A stretch of 64,000 nucleotides of DNA from assembly GCA_018268105.1 (NCBI GenBank), contig JAFDXG010000062.1, positions 1 to 64,000 on the forward strand. The letters run 5' to 3'. The notes beneath the pieces are model-generated. The model had not been told where the DNA came from, searched no databases, and saw only the letters and a program-made list of their open reading frames with translations. Both the position numbers and the translations under genes were made by a program. Numbering within the stretch: the first letter of the stretch is position 1; every line of letters starts with the position of its first letter. Origin of the DNA: Bacteroidota bacterium. GTDB lineage: Bacteria; Bacteroidota; Bacteroidia; Chitinophagales; Chitinophagaceae. Positions 35,373-45,549 of the stretch are shown in pieces.

Positions 35373-35380
35373 CAAATTTA
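35373..35380 (-). promoter_or_regulatory. -7 box candidate for hemL
   Basis: Minus-strand TAAATTTG matches TAnnTTTG exactly, 40 nt before the hemL ATG. No TTG is found at the proper distance. Confidence 0.4.
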
Positions 35381-35469
35381 TTATTTTTCAGATGCTATCA
35401 TTTTTGAAAGCATTGCAAAACATTTGTTTAAAAGGGTACTAACTCAATTAAATTTACCAATATCAAGAT

Positions 35470-35650
35470 AATTCTGGTCAATAGAGTTTTTCTAAAAGCA
35501 GTTCTTCGCATTTGCTGAATCATATTAAATTTTCCTCGTTTGACAACTGTAAAGATATCTTGTACATCTCATTTACTTGATTCCTTATAGCCAGGTAAAT
35601 ATCAAGAGATTTATGTTTTAATTGAAGAAGTATAGGTTGTAATTTAATAA
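35470..35650 (-). pseudogene. four-helix-bundle protein remnant (23S rRNA intervening-sequence protein family)
   Basis: The minus strand reads KSLDIYLAIRNQVNEMYKIS followed by LQLSNEENLI and a TGA. The next frame continues MIQQMRRTAF from about 35526. Joined, these match the first half of the four-helix-bundle family (TIGR02436/PF05635), in which a Leu/Trp-rich helix leads to a PxEExxxLxxQMRRA motif. The frame break is near 35530. No start codon and no second half (the usual SNIAEG onward) can be found. It fills the hemB-hemL gap and is clearly decayed. Confidence 0.6.
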
Positions 35651-35720
35651 TGAATGATTCTTAAAGATAAAGCCGGACAGGCAATGCCTCTCATTTTTCA
35701 CTTCTCACGTTTTTCCTGCC

Positions 35721-36695
35721 TCATCCCAGCATTGCAGCCGCATCTTTAGCAAAATATGTAGCTATAAGATCTGCTCCGGCACGCTTTATAGATGTAAGGC
35801 TTTCAAGTATCGCCTTTTGTTCATCAAGCCAGCCCATTTTTGCGGCAGCCTTAATCATGGCATATTCCCCGCTCACATGATATGCGCTCACAGGCACGGT
35901 TACCCTGTTTTTAACTTCACGAATAATATCGAGATAAGCCATAGCAGGCTTTACCATTACTATATCAGCCCCCTGCTCTATATCCTGCAGTGTTTCATTT
36001 ATTGCTTCTACACGATTGGCATAGTTCATCTGGTAGGTCTTCTTATCTCCAAATCCTGGTGCACTATCGAGCGCATCTCTGAATGGCCCGTAAAAGCAGG
36101 AAGCATATTTAGCACTGTATGACATGATACCTGTTTTAGAGCAATTATTTTCTTCAAGAGATTTTCGTATAGCGCCGATTCTGCCATCCATCATATCGCT
36201 GGGCGCCACAAAGTCTGCTCCTGCCGCTGCATGGCTCAGGCTCATCTTCACCAGTGCTTCTACCGTTTCATCGTTTAGTATCTTGCCGTCTTTTACTATA
36301 CCATCATGCCCATATATAGAGTAAGGATCAAGTGCAACATCAGTCATTACAATCATTTCGGGTACGGTTTGTTTTAAGGCTTTAATGGCACGCTGCATCA
36401 GCCCTTTCTCATTCCATGCTTCTCTGCCGGTATTGTCTTTCATCTCATCCTTTGCTTTTACAAACAGGAGTACCGATTTAATACCCATATCCCAAACCAA
36501 CTTTACTTCTTCTGTGAGTAAGTCAAGGGAATATCGGTAATAACCCGGCATGGATGGGATTTCATACTTAACGTTTTCTCCTTCATCTACAAATAATGGG
36601 AGTATAAAATCGTTAGGCGTTAATATAGTCTCTGCAACCATACTTCGTATGGATGCATTAGTGCGCAATATGCGGTTTCGTTTTTGAAGATACAT
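35721..36695 (-). CDS. hemB: porphobilinogen synthase (5-aminolevulinate dehydratase)
   Basis: The 324-residue enzyme condenses two 5-aminolevulinates to porphobilinogen. The two Schiff-base lysines lie in the MSYSAKYAS segment and in VMVKPAMAYLD. Where zinc-type enzymes have three cysteines, this one has A121, D123 and D131 (VALDPYSIYGHDG), which points to the magnesium-type, zinc-independent class. The ATG at 36695 (MYLQKRNRIL) is chosen; the 32-codon extension to 36791 is basic and unlike the family. With this start the gene overlaps the end of hemF by 38 bp, suggesting coupled expression. Confidence 0.95.
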   Translation of the reverse strand: MYLQKRNRILRTNASIRSMVAETILTPNDFILPLFVDEGENVKYEIPSMPGYYRYSLDLLTEEVKLVWDMGIKSVLLFVKAKDEMKDNTGREAWNEKGLMQRAIKALKQTVPEMIVMTDVALDPYSIYGHDGIVKDGKILNDETVEALVKMSLSHAAAGADFVAPSDMMDGRIGAIRKSLEENNCSKTGIMSYSAKYASCFYGPFRDALDSAPGFGDKKTYQMNYANRVEAINETLQDIEQGADIVMVKPAMAYLDIIREVKNRVTVPVSAYHVSGEYAMIKAAAKMGWLDEQKAILESLTSIKRAGADLIATYFAKDAAAMLG

Positions 36696-37668
36696 TATGG
36701 TTCTGTTTTTTATACCAGTCCCTGGGATGAAGACAAACCGATAACAATTTTTCTTCTTCGCTCCCTTTTTCCGGTAAATAATTATAATCAAATCTAACTG
36801 TCGGCGGAAGGCTCATTAATATACTCTCTGTTCGGCCATTGGTTTTCAACCCGAACAGAGTACCTCTGTCATGAATCAGATTAAACTCCACGTAGCGCCC
36901 TCTTCTAATCTCCTGCCAGTATTTATTTTTTTCATTCCACATTATATTTTTTCTTTTTTCTGCAACAGGGAGGTATGCATCAAGAAAGCAATCTCCATTC
37001 GCTTTCTGAAACGCAAACAGCCTGTTGGCATCTGCATCATCTGCAGGGCGCAGGTAATCGTAGAATACTCCACCTATACCCCGCATTTCGTTTCCCCGGT
37101 GTTTATTAGAAAAATAGTCGTCGCATTGTTTTTTATACAAGGGGTATAAACCTTCTCCAAAAGGAGTTATGGCGTTCTGTAACGTAGTGTGAAAATGTAT
37201 AGCATCTTCTTCAAAAAGGTAGTAAGGGGTCAGGTCTGCCCCGCCAGCAAACCAGCGATCAATAATTTTTTGATGTGCATCATATAACTCAAAATAACGC
37301 CAGTTGGCATGAACTGTGGGTACAAATGGATTGATCGGGTGAAGCACCAGGCTCAGACCGCAGGCGAACCATTTCTCTCCATTTATTTTTAACTGGCTTC
37401 GCATGGCATCACTTACATTTCCAAATACCACGGAAGTATTTACTCCTCCTTTCTCCAATAAATTGCCATGAGCAATCACTCTTGTTCTTCCGCCACCACC
37501 GCCATCTCTTTCCCATTTATCCTCGATGAAATTTGATTTCCCATCGGATTTTTCCAAAGCAGCACAAATCCTGTCTTGCAGAGAATGGATATATATAATC
37601 CATGCATCAGTTGTTAATTGCGGGTATTCAGTGTGCAATGATTGGGTATATGTTTCTTCAGCCTGCAT
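36658..37668 (-). CDS. hemF: oxygen-dependent coproporphyrinogen III oxidase
   Basis: The 336-residue enzyme decarboxylates coproporphyrinogen III to protoporphyrinogen IX using O2. Clear family blocks are GGGGGRTRVIAHGNLLEKGG near 55-75, HANWRYFEL and WFAGGADLTPYYLFEEDAIH near 130-160, and RGIGGVFYDYLRP near 205-217. The ATG at 37668 (MQAEETYTQ) is preferred. The upstream ATG at 37698 lies inside the C-terminal remnant of the PIN toxin gene, so its ten extra residues are probably a by-product of that insertion. Use of HemF rather than HemN fits an aerobe. Confidence 0.93.
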   Translation of the reverse strand: MQAEETYTQSLHTEYPQLTTDAWIIYIHSLQDRICAALEKSDGKSNFIEDKWERDGGGGGRTRVIAHGNLLEKGGVNTSVVFGNVSDAMRSQLKINGEKWFACGLSLVLHPINPFVPTVHANWRYFELYDAHQKIIDRWFAGGADLTPYYLFEEDAIHFHTTLQNAITPFGEGLYPLYKKQCDDYFSNKHRGNEMRGIGGVFYDYLRPADDADANRLFAFQKANGDCFLDAYLPVAEKRKNIMWNEKNKYWQEIRRGRYVEFNLIHDRGTLFGLKTNGRTESILMSLPPTVRFDYNYLPEKGSEEEKLLSVCLHPRDWYKKQNHNVSSKTKPHIAH

Positions 37669-37669
37669 T

Positions 37670-37865
37670 TTATTTTTGTCCTCTAAGCTGTTTTTCAAAT
37701 TCGGCAGGTGTTATTATTTGTGTGGTTTTAACGGGATGATGCTCTAATAAATCTTTGTCACCAGTTATAGGTAGTCGGCTTTTGAAAAATCAATAAACGT
37801 TTACCAATAAGAAAACTGATCCAAATATTGGTGTCAAAGATTACCCTATGGATTTTGTCTGTCAT
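37670..37865 (-). pseudogene. PIN-domain toxin remnant
   Basis: From ATG 37865 the minus strand reads VIFDTNIWISFLIGKRL, the N-terminus of PIN-family toxins with the first catalytic aspartate. After about 30 codons the frame reaches a stop. A second frame then supplies ITGDKDLLEHHP and ITPAEFEKQL, the C-terminus of the same family, ending with TAA at 37670-37672. The intact family is about 135-140 residues, so about half is missing: an internal deletion plus a frameshift has destroyed it. Its start overlaps the antitoxin stop by 20 bp, the usual toxin-antitoxin arrangement. Confidence 0.75.
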
Positions 37866-38076
37866 ATATTTCCTGCCTTACTTTTTCTACTTCTCTGTTT
37901 ATTGTTTTCAAATTAAGGTCATTAGTTTTGAACTTCGCTAATAAACGGGAAAGTTTTGAATCAATCACTTCCTTTTCCAGTTCTTTAGACAGTCTCAACT
38001 TTTGTTGATTTGGCAATTGCTTTACTAAAGATAAAATCTGGTCAAAGGAAATATCCACCTTCACTGCTGTCTTCAA
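37846..38076 (-). CDS. antitoxin-like protein paired with the PIN remnant
   Basis: The 76-residue ORF encodes a charged helical protein containing VDISFDQILSLVKQLPNQQK and LSKELEKEVID, typical of the small antitoxins that precede PIN-family toxins in Bacteroidota. There is no ATG: it starts with TTG at 38076, or GTG at 38064 or 38058. The C-terminal half would wrap the toxin. It lies directly upstream of the toxin start with a 20-bp overlap. Because the toxin is broken, the gene may be under no selection, and its weak start may be an early sign of decay. Confidence 0.6.
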   Translation of the reverse strand: MKTAVKVDISFDQILSLVKQLPNQQKLRLSKELEKEVIDSKLSRLLAKFKTNDLNLKTINREVEKVRQEIYDRQNP

Positions 38077-38142
38077 CTTTCTTGTGTATTATATTTTTCA
38101 AATGTAGTAAATTTTGATTCCTCATAGAGGTAACACCAATCG

Positions 38143-39183
38143 TTAATTAGCATTTATAGAAGAATACTCCCACTCCCTTACCGTATCTACAAATGCTTTT
38201 GCGTGGTCAACAGGAATATTGGGCAATATCCCATGTCCAAGGTTTGCAATATATCGTTTGTTGCCAAAGGCATGCAGCATTTGAGTTACTTCTTTTTTAA
38301 TAACAGGTATAGGTGAAAGAAGTTTTGCAGGATCAAAATTCCCTTGCAGTGTTATGTTATCCCCCGCAAATTCCCTTGCCAGTGCCGGTTGTATGCACCA
38401 GTCAATACCAAGCCCTGCTGCCCCTGTTGCTGCCATTTCTTTTAATGAATACCATGCACCTTTGGCAAAGATTATTACCGGTACTTCGCCATTGATTGCC
38501 TTTACAATACGACGTATATACTGCAAAGAGATATTTTCGAAATCTTCAGGACCAAGCAGCCCTCCCCAGCTATCAAAAATCTGCACCACATCTGCACCTG
38601 CTTTTATTTGGCCTTTTAAGTATGCGATGGTTGTTTCAGTAATCATATATAAAATCTGGTGAGCCAGTTCTGGCTGGGTATAACAAAATGCCCTGGCTTC
38701 ATCGAAAGTCTTACTGCCTTTTCCCTGCACCATATAGCAGAGCAGCGTCCATGGGGCGCCCGCAAAACCAATAAGCGGCACTCGGTCATTCAACTCTTTT
38801 TTTATCAGGGCAACCGCATCAAAAACATATTGCAGTTTATCATGAATATCAGGTATGGTTATCCGTTGTAAATCTTTTTGTGTTTTAATCGGATCCGGCA
38901 GTATGGGACCTTTCGATTCAATCAGTTGGACTTCCATTCCCATAGCCTGCGGCACTACCAGTATATCTGAAAATAAAATAGCCGCATCCACACCAATGAT
39001 ATCAACGGGTTGCAAAGTAATTTCGCAGGCAAGTTCAGGAATCCGGCAACGTTCAAAAAAACCATATTTCTCCCTCAGCACCCTATATTCAGGCAGGTAT
39101 CTGCCCGCCTGGCGCATCATCCATACCGGAGGGCGTTCTGTAGGTTCTCCACTAAGTGCTCTTAACAATAAATCATTTTTCAT
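38143..39183 (-). CDS. hemE: uroporphyrinogen decarboxylase
   Basis: The 346-residue cofactor-free enzyme removes four carboxyl groups from uroporphyrinogen [21 protein letters not shown] near residues 18-35 is the N-terminal signature with the substrate arginines. [20 protein letters not shown] near 140-160 is the second signature, and the catalytic aspartate lies in [14 protein letters not shown] near 75-88. ATG 39183 is chosen over GTG 39192. It follows hemD by 35 bp in the same direction and precedes the toxin-antitoxin remnant. Confidence 0.96.
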   Translation of the reverse strand: MKNDLLLRALSGEPTERPPVWMMRQAGRYLPEYRVLREKYGFFERCRIPELACEITLQPVDIIGVDAAILFSDILVVPQAMGMEVQLIESKGPILPDPIKTQKDLQRITIPDIHDKLQYVFDAVALIKKELNDRVPLIGFAGAPWTLLCYMVQGKGSKTFDEARAFCYTQPELAHQILYMITETTIAYLKGQIKAGADVVQIFDSWGGLLGPEDFENISLQYIRRIVKAINGEVPVIIFAKGAWYSLKEMAATGAAGLGIDWCIQPALAREFAGDNITLQGNFDPAKLLSPIPVIKKEVTQMLHAFGNKRYIANLGHGILPNIPVDHAKAFVDTVREWEYSSINAN

Positions 39184-39218
39184 ACGGTACACTCATTATA
39201 CTGTAATCACTTGTTTAG

Positions 39219-39944
39219 TTAAACTTTATTTTCAATCCCTGTTGTTTTTTTGAAATGATCAATCACCAGTTCTACCAGATTGGCTTCTCCCGGCCATTGG
39301 CTTGTTATTACCGGATTGCTGCAATACGACTCTACCGTTGCGGTTGTGGTTTTGCCAATAGAGAAAATGATTGTGCTCAATGGAATTGTGTTTACTGAAA
39401 AGAAACTATGTGCACCGCTGGGACTAAAAAATAAAATGCCCTGGTAGTGTTTATGAATTGTTTTGGGTGTGCCTATCGTCTGGTACACAATTATTTCCCG
39501 TACATCTACACCTGATGCCTGCAGGTTTTCGGGAAGATCATTCAAACGCTGTTTGCCGCAAAAGAAAATTATTTTTCGAATATCATTGTGCTGCAGAATT
39601 TTTTCTGCAAGTCCGCTCGCATTTTTTGCTGTTGCTATAATGGAAGATTCATCGAAAATATCAAGCAGGGCTTCTTTTGTTGCTCCCCCGGTGCTAAATA
39701 TTTTCCATGGTGGAATAATGCCAAGTTCGCTTTTTACTACTTCTACTGCATGTATACTTGTAAACACTGCTGTTATAGGCTGCCGGCTCAATGCATTAAT
39801 GACTTCCTCTGTTTCTGCGGTAACATCGGGTATATTTTGAATAAAAGCCTCAGCATCTATAAAAAGATTGTGCAGGGTAGCTTTTTCTACCAACTCTTCA
39901 TTCAAAAACCTTGTTGATAAAATATGGATATTATTAGCTGCCAT
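39219..39944 (-). CDS. hemD: uroporphyrinogen-III synthase
   Basis: The 241-residue protein has the two-domain HemD fold, which closes and inverts ring D of hydroxymethylbilane. Sequence conservation in this family is low. Supporting segments are AVFTSIHAVEVV near 61-72, IIFFCGKQRLNDLPENL near 108-124, LFFSPSGAHSFFSVN near 151-165 and SIGKTTTATVES near 175-186. The context is decisive: it starts inside the last 11 bp of hemC and is followed by hemE. ATG 39944 is preferred to a TTG at 39959. Confidence 0.88.
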   Translation of the reverse strand: MAANNIHILSTRFLNEELVEKATLHNLFIDAEAFIQNIPDVTAETEEVINALSRQPITAVFTSIHAVEVVKSELGIIPPWKIFSTGGATKEALLDIFDESSIIATAKNASGLAEKILQHNDIRKIIFFCGKQRLNDLPENLQASGVDVREIIVYQTIGTPKTIHKHYQGILFFSPSGAHSFFSVNTIPLSTIIFSIGKTTTATVESYCSNPVITSQWPGEANLVELVIDHFKKTTGIENKV

Positions 39945-40872
39945 ACTTAATAGATTCAATTATTTTATCACCACCCCGACTTATCACTTCCGCACCTGCC
40001 TCTTTCCCCAGGTTAACAGCTTCAGCAATTGCAGCGTGTTTTTCTACACTTATCATCTGTTGTCCGTCTTTTGAATGCAGACTACCTTTGAGTATAACCT
40101 GTCCATTTATAATTATAGCCAGGGCGCTTATAGGTGTAGTACAACCCCCCATTAATGTCTTTAAAAAATCTCTTTCCACACCGGTACATATAGCTGTAGG
40201 TTCATCATTAATGGGTATGCATATTTTTTTAAGTACTTCGTCGTCTTCCCTGCAAACTACTGCTACCGCCCCTTGTGCGGGAGCAGGAAGCATCCATGTG
40301 AGATCAATACTTTCCTTGGGCCTTAAGTCAATTCTTTCCAGTCCTGCTGCAGCAAAGATAGCCCCGTGCCAGTTGCTTTCTGCCAGCTTTTTCAATCTGG
40401 AAATTACATTTCCTCTAAGATTCTCCAATTGGTGGTGGGGGTAGCGGTGCAGCCATTGTGCCCGCCTGCGCATACTGCTGGTGGCAATGATAAGTTTTGT
40501 TTTGTAATTGTCGTCGTTAATAGCTGATAGGGTATCTTCTCCATTACCCCTGAATACTAATATATCTGTATATGCATCGCGTTTCAGCACAGCAGCAGTG
40601 GTTATTCCTTTTGCAGGCTGAGTGGGAATGTCTTTAAAAGAATGTACGGCCAGGTCAATACGTTTTTGGAGAAGAGCAATATCAAGGGTTTTAGTAAATA
40701 TACCCTGAACGCCTATTTCGTACAGAGGGGTTGATAAATCAATGTCGCCCTCACTTTTTATAAGCACCAATTCAGATCGTATGTCTTGCTGATGGAGAAG
40801 GTGTTGTACTTTTTTGGCCTGCCATTGTGCTAATTCGCTATCGCGGGTTCCTATTTTAACTACCTGGCTCAT
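39934..40872 (-). CDS. hemC: hydroxymethylbilane synthase (porphobilinogen deaminase)
   Basis: The 312-residue enzyme polymerises four porphobilinogens to hydroxymethylbilane. KIGTRDSELAQWQA at 6-19 is the N-terminal signature. The catalytic aspartate is in VHSFKDIPT near residue 81. The dipyrromethane cofactor is attached to C244 in MGGCTTPISA. It follows hemA after 115 bp that contain a perfect palindrome, and overlaps hemD by 11 bp. Length and residues are standard. Confidence 0.96.
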   Translation of the reverse strand: MSQVVKIGTRDSELAQWQAKKVQHLLHQQDIRSELVLIKSEGDIDLSTPLYEIGVQGIFTKTLDIALLQKRIDLAVHSFKDIPTQPAKGITTAAVLKRDAYTDILVFRGNGEDTLSAINDDNYKTKLIIATSSMRRRAQWLHRYPHHQLENLRGNVISRLKKLAESNWHGAIFAAAGLERIDLRPKESIDLTWMLPAPAQGAVAVVCREDDEVLKKICIPINDEPTAICTGVERDFLKTLMGGCTTPISALAIIINGQVILKGSLHSKDGQQMISVEKHAAIAEAVNLGKEAGAEVISRGGDKIIESIKYGS

Positions 40873-40950
40873 AACGTAAAAATATGGCTTAAGAGGTTAA
40901 TCCGTCCGGGCTGCATTGCCTATTTTGTTTGATGAAATAACCGAAGTTTG

Positions 40951-40965
40951 TTTACATAATGTAAA
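40951..40965. promoter_or_regulatory. 15-bp palindrome between hemA and hemC
   Basis: TTTACATAATGTAAA is a perfect inverted repeat of 7 bp around one base. It lies in the only substantial gap between hemA and hemC, upstream of hemC, where an operator would be expected. The cognate regulator is unknown. Confidence 0.4.
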
Positions 40966-40987
40966 TACAACATCAGTAAAAATCCGT

Positions 40988-42220
40988 TTATGAATGACTT
41001 ATTTTAAGATATTCATGCATTGTATTAATATATTGACAACCTTTTGCGGAGTGTTTACGAAGATCAACGGCAAGCGTTTTAACTGCTTTTTGAATGATAA
41101 TATCTTTTTCTTCGATTTGTATTGATTCGGGACAGCGTGTGTTTTCAGACAACTCGTAAAGTTTAGACTTTACCTCGCTGAGGAAATGGCGATGCAAAAA
41201 TAATTTATGCCATTCCACAAACTCTCCCAAAGTTTCATTGATAATATCGGATGCTTTAGGAATTTCGGACCTCCGTTTTGCAAAAGTCTTATCTAATATT
41301 GTCGATATCTGGTCAACGTCCATTAAAATAATTCCCTCTTTTTGCCTGACTGAAGGGTCAATACATTTTGGAACCGACAGGTCTAAAAGGAGACGTTGTT
41401 TTTGGCTGTTGAAAAAATCAGGCAGTATCGTATACTCTCCGGCTGTTGTGCTGGTGATAAGTATATCTGCTTCATCACATGCACGGGATAAATGTTTATA
41501 TGAAACAGACGTCATTCCATTTTTACGGGCAAAATCTTCAGATTTCACTGAAGTTCGGTTCGTAATACTAACATGGGCTCCGGGAAAATATTCGAGAATA
41601 TTTTTTGCCACATTGCACCCAAATTTTCCGGCTCCAACAAGTAAAATATTTTTTTGCTGAATATCAGGAACGTTTTCCCTGATTGCTTCGATGGCTGCAT
41701 AAGCTACAGACACCGTACCTGTGCTCAACTGTGTTTCAGTTTTTATTCTTTTAGATGCCTGGAGCGCAAAATTCACAAGTCGGTCTGCCAACGTTCCCAG
41801 CAACCCGTTTTCCCGGGCATGTTTTGCAGCCTTTTTCAGTTGCATTAGTATTTCATAATCGCCAATGATCTGCGAGTCTAATCCTGAAGCTACCTTAAAC
41901 AAATGGTTAACTGCATCCATACCATGCAATGTGTAACCCGGTTCTTTAAAAACTGCACTATTGTTCTTTGTTGCAGTGCATAATAAATCAATCAAAGTAT
42001 TTGCAGGGGCTGTTCCGTAAAGTTCAGTCCGGTTGCAGGTAGATAATACTATAAGATCATGAATCTGCTGTTGTTTTGCAAGTTGGATTATTTCTTCCAG
42101 TTTAGAGGTACACACGGCAAAATCACTACGGGTGGCAGTATTGGCTTTGTGATAATTGATGCCGATAACAGTAAAACTTTCCAGTCCGCTGCAAATATCA
42201 TATTGAGTCAGATCCATCAT
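40988..42220 (-). CDS. hemA: glutamyl-tRNA reductase
   Basis: The 410-residue enzyme reduces glutamyl-tRNA to glutamate-1-semialdehyde, the committed step of the C5 heme pathway. LSTCNRTELYG contains the catalytic cysteine at C62, and ASGLDSQIIGDYEILMQLKK near residues 120-139 is the second signature. The NADPH domain shows LLVGAGKFGCNVAKN near 190-204. The double ATG at 42220/42217 gives the normal N-terminus; the extension to 42265 covers the putative promoter. It lies 105 bp after the AraC-type regulator gene on the same strand. Confidence 0.95.
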   Translation of the reverse strand: MMDLTQYDICSGLESFTVIGINYHKANTATRSDFAVCTSKLEEIIQLAKQQQIHDLIVLSTCNRTELYGTAPANTLIDLLCTATKNNSAVFKEPGYTLHGMDAVNHLFKVASGLDSQIIGDYEILMQLKKAAKHARENGLLGTLADRLVNFALQASKRIKTETQLSTGTVSVAYAAIEAIRENVPDIQQKNILLVGAGKFGCNVAKNILEYFPGAHVSITNRTSVKSEDFARKNGMTSVSYKHLSRACDEADILITSTTAGEYTILPDFFNSQKQRLLLDLSVPKCIDPSVRQKEGIILMDVDQISTILDKTFAKRRSEIPKASDIINETLGEFVEWHKLFLHRHFLSEVKSKLYELSENTRCPESIQIEEKDIIIQKAVKTLAVDLRKHSAKGCQYINTMHEYLKISHS

Positions 42221-42231
42221 AAGGGAGAATG

Positions 42232-42265
42232 CAAAAATAATAGACAGCGGATATCTATGCGTCAA
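42232..42265 (-). promoter_or_regulatory. hemA promoter candidate
   Basis: On the minus strand TTG at 42265-42263 is followed after 23 nt by TATTTTTG at 42239-42232, an exact TAnnTTTG match. The spacer is at the long end of the accepted range. The hemA ATG is 11 nt downstream of the box. Confidence 0.45.
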
Positions 42266-42325
42266 TGTTTTGTCATAAAATCGTCATGTCTGTATAAAAT
42301 GGTTGACGATTTACAATAATAATTA

Positions 42326-43270
42326 TTATGAGCGAAACAACAGTTCACAGGGCTTGAGTCCTGTGTGCTTTTTAAATGCTGTTGAAAAATGAGAAATAGA
42401 AGAATACCCAAGTATTAAAGAAACATCAGTTACACTAAGTCCTTTTTCATAAAGCAGGTATTTGGCATGTTCCATCCGCTGACTTTGGTAAAAATCAAAA
42501 ATAGTAGTACCAAATATTTCTTTGAACCCTTTTTTCAGATAACATTCATTGATTGCTACTTTACGACTCAGTTCCCTGATGGTGATAGGTTCCCCTATAT
42601 GTTTCAGCAAAATATCTCTTGCGCTGATGATCTTATCACGATCTACATCATTGGAAAGGAATTTACAGTTTAAAGGGATATCGTCTTCCTTTTCACCCAG
42701 CATGCATTCCAGGCTGTATAACAGCAGCATTTGGGTTTGTGCATTGATGTAGATATTTTCAAGGCCTTCAGTATATGTATTATTCAACAGGCTCTCCAAT
42801 ACCATACGGGTACGGCTGCAAAGTGGAAGAATCTTTGCAAAAGAGGATGTGTGTCTGAAAGATAATACCTCGTTGGTAAAGCCGGTATTGCGTGAAGCAT
42901 TCAGGTACTGTAGTAAATGCTCAGGGTAAAACGCAAAACTCATCACATCCATAGTTTCTTCCTTTTCCCTGCAATTTTGCGAAATACCTGCTTTACAGCT
43001 TTCACATTCAAAGTTTTTGCCATTGCAATACACATTTCCTGCAATACAAAACTTCAGTTCCAAAGTAGGAGAAGTCTCTTTACTCTTCCGGTATTGATAG
43101 CTTAAGATACCGGTATCTTCAAAAATCCAGTTGGGTTGTTTGCGATAGCGCTTAATCACATATTGCACTGCACCCGGCGTAACCCGTTCTTTTTCCTCTA
43201 TTAGTTCAAGATCATCGGCCATTACCGGGCTTTTCTGTGCTATTTCCAATATATCGGGAATACTCACCAT
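42326..43270 (-). CDS. AraC-family regulator with an N-terminal cysteine cluster
   Basis: The 314-residue protein ends in an AraC-type double helix-turn-helix (residues about 210-314; VAINECYLKKGFKEIFGTT and LSVTDVSLILGYSSISHFS are the two recognition units). The N-terminal domain is not a standard sugar-binding cupin. It contains five cysteines at 75, 82, 89, 92 and 100 in a C-x6-C-x6-C-x2-C-x7-C pattern, which could bind a metal or sense redox state. ATG 43270 is chosen; the TTG at 43282 lies within the promoter box. It is immediately upstream of hemA on the same strand, so control of heme synthesis is the obvious hypothesis. Confidence 0.85.
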   Translation of the reverse strand: MVSIPDILEIAQKSPVMADDLELIEEKERVTPGAVQYVIKRYRKQPNWIFEDTGILSYQYRKSKETSPTLELKFCIAGNVYCNGKNFECESCKAGISQNCREKEETMDVMSFAFYPEHLLQYLNASRNTGFTNEVLSFRHTSSFAKILPLCSRTRMVLESLLNNTYTEGLENIYINAQTQMLLLYSLECMLGEKEDDIPLNCKFLSNDVDRDKIISARDILLKHIGEPITIRELSRKVAINECYLKKGFKEIFGTTIFDFYQSQRMEHAKYLLYEKGLSVTDVSLILGYSSISHFSTAFKKHTGLKPCELLFRS

Positions 43271-43279
43271 AAGATTTTG

Positions 43280-43287
43280 CAAATATA
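43280..43287 (-). promoter_or_regulatory. -7 box 9 nt before the AraC gene start
   Basis: Minus-strand TATATTTG matches TAnnTTTG exactly and ends 9 nt before the ATG at 43270. The transcript would have a leader of only a few nucleotides. Confidence 0.42.
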
Positions 43288-43393
43288 CGGAGTTTAGCCT
43301 GTTTACCTGTTATTGTGTTATTCACTCTATTGTTTTTGACGCTAATTCAATGTGGAAATCCTGGCGGTCAGCGGAGTTAAAAATCTTCTTTAA

Positions 43394-45457
<2,064 letters not shown>

Positions 45458-45549
45458 TTAATTTTAGCAATACGGCTATTGGATTATTATTACCTTCGAT
45501 GCTTACAACATCGCAGCCTTTTATTATTAATAAAATAAAATACGAAATT

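Noticed and set aside
37669..37698. Longer hemF N-terminus from ATG 37698
   Set aside because: These ten codons overlap the toxin remnant's tail and are Lys/Asn/Glu filler; ATG 37668 gives a normal start.
42221..42265. hemA extension starting at TTG 42265
   Set aside because: It covers the probable promoter (TTG...TATTTTTG) and adds a non-conserved segment.
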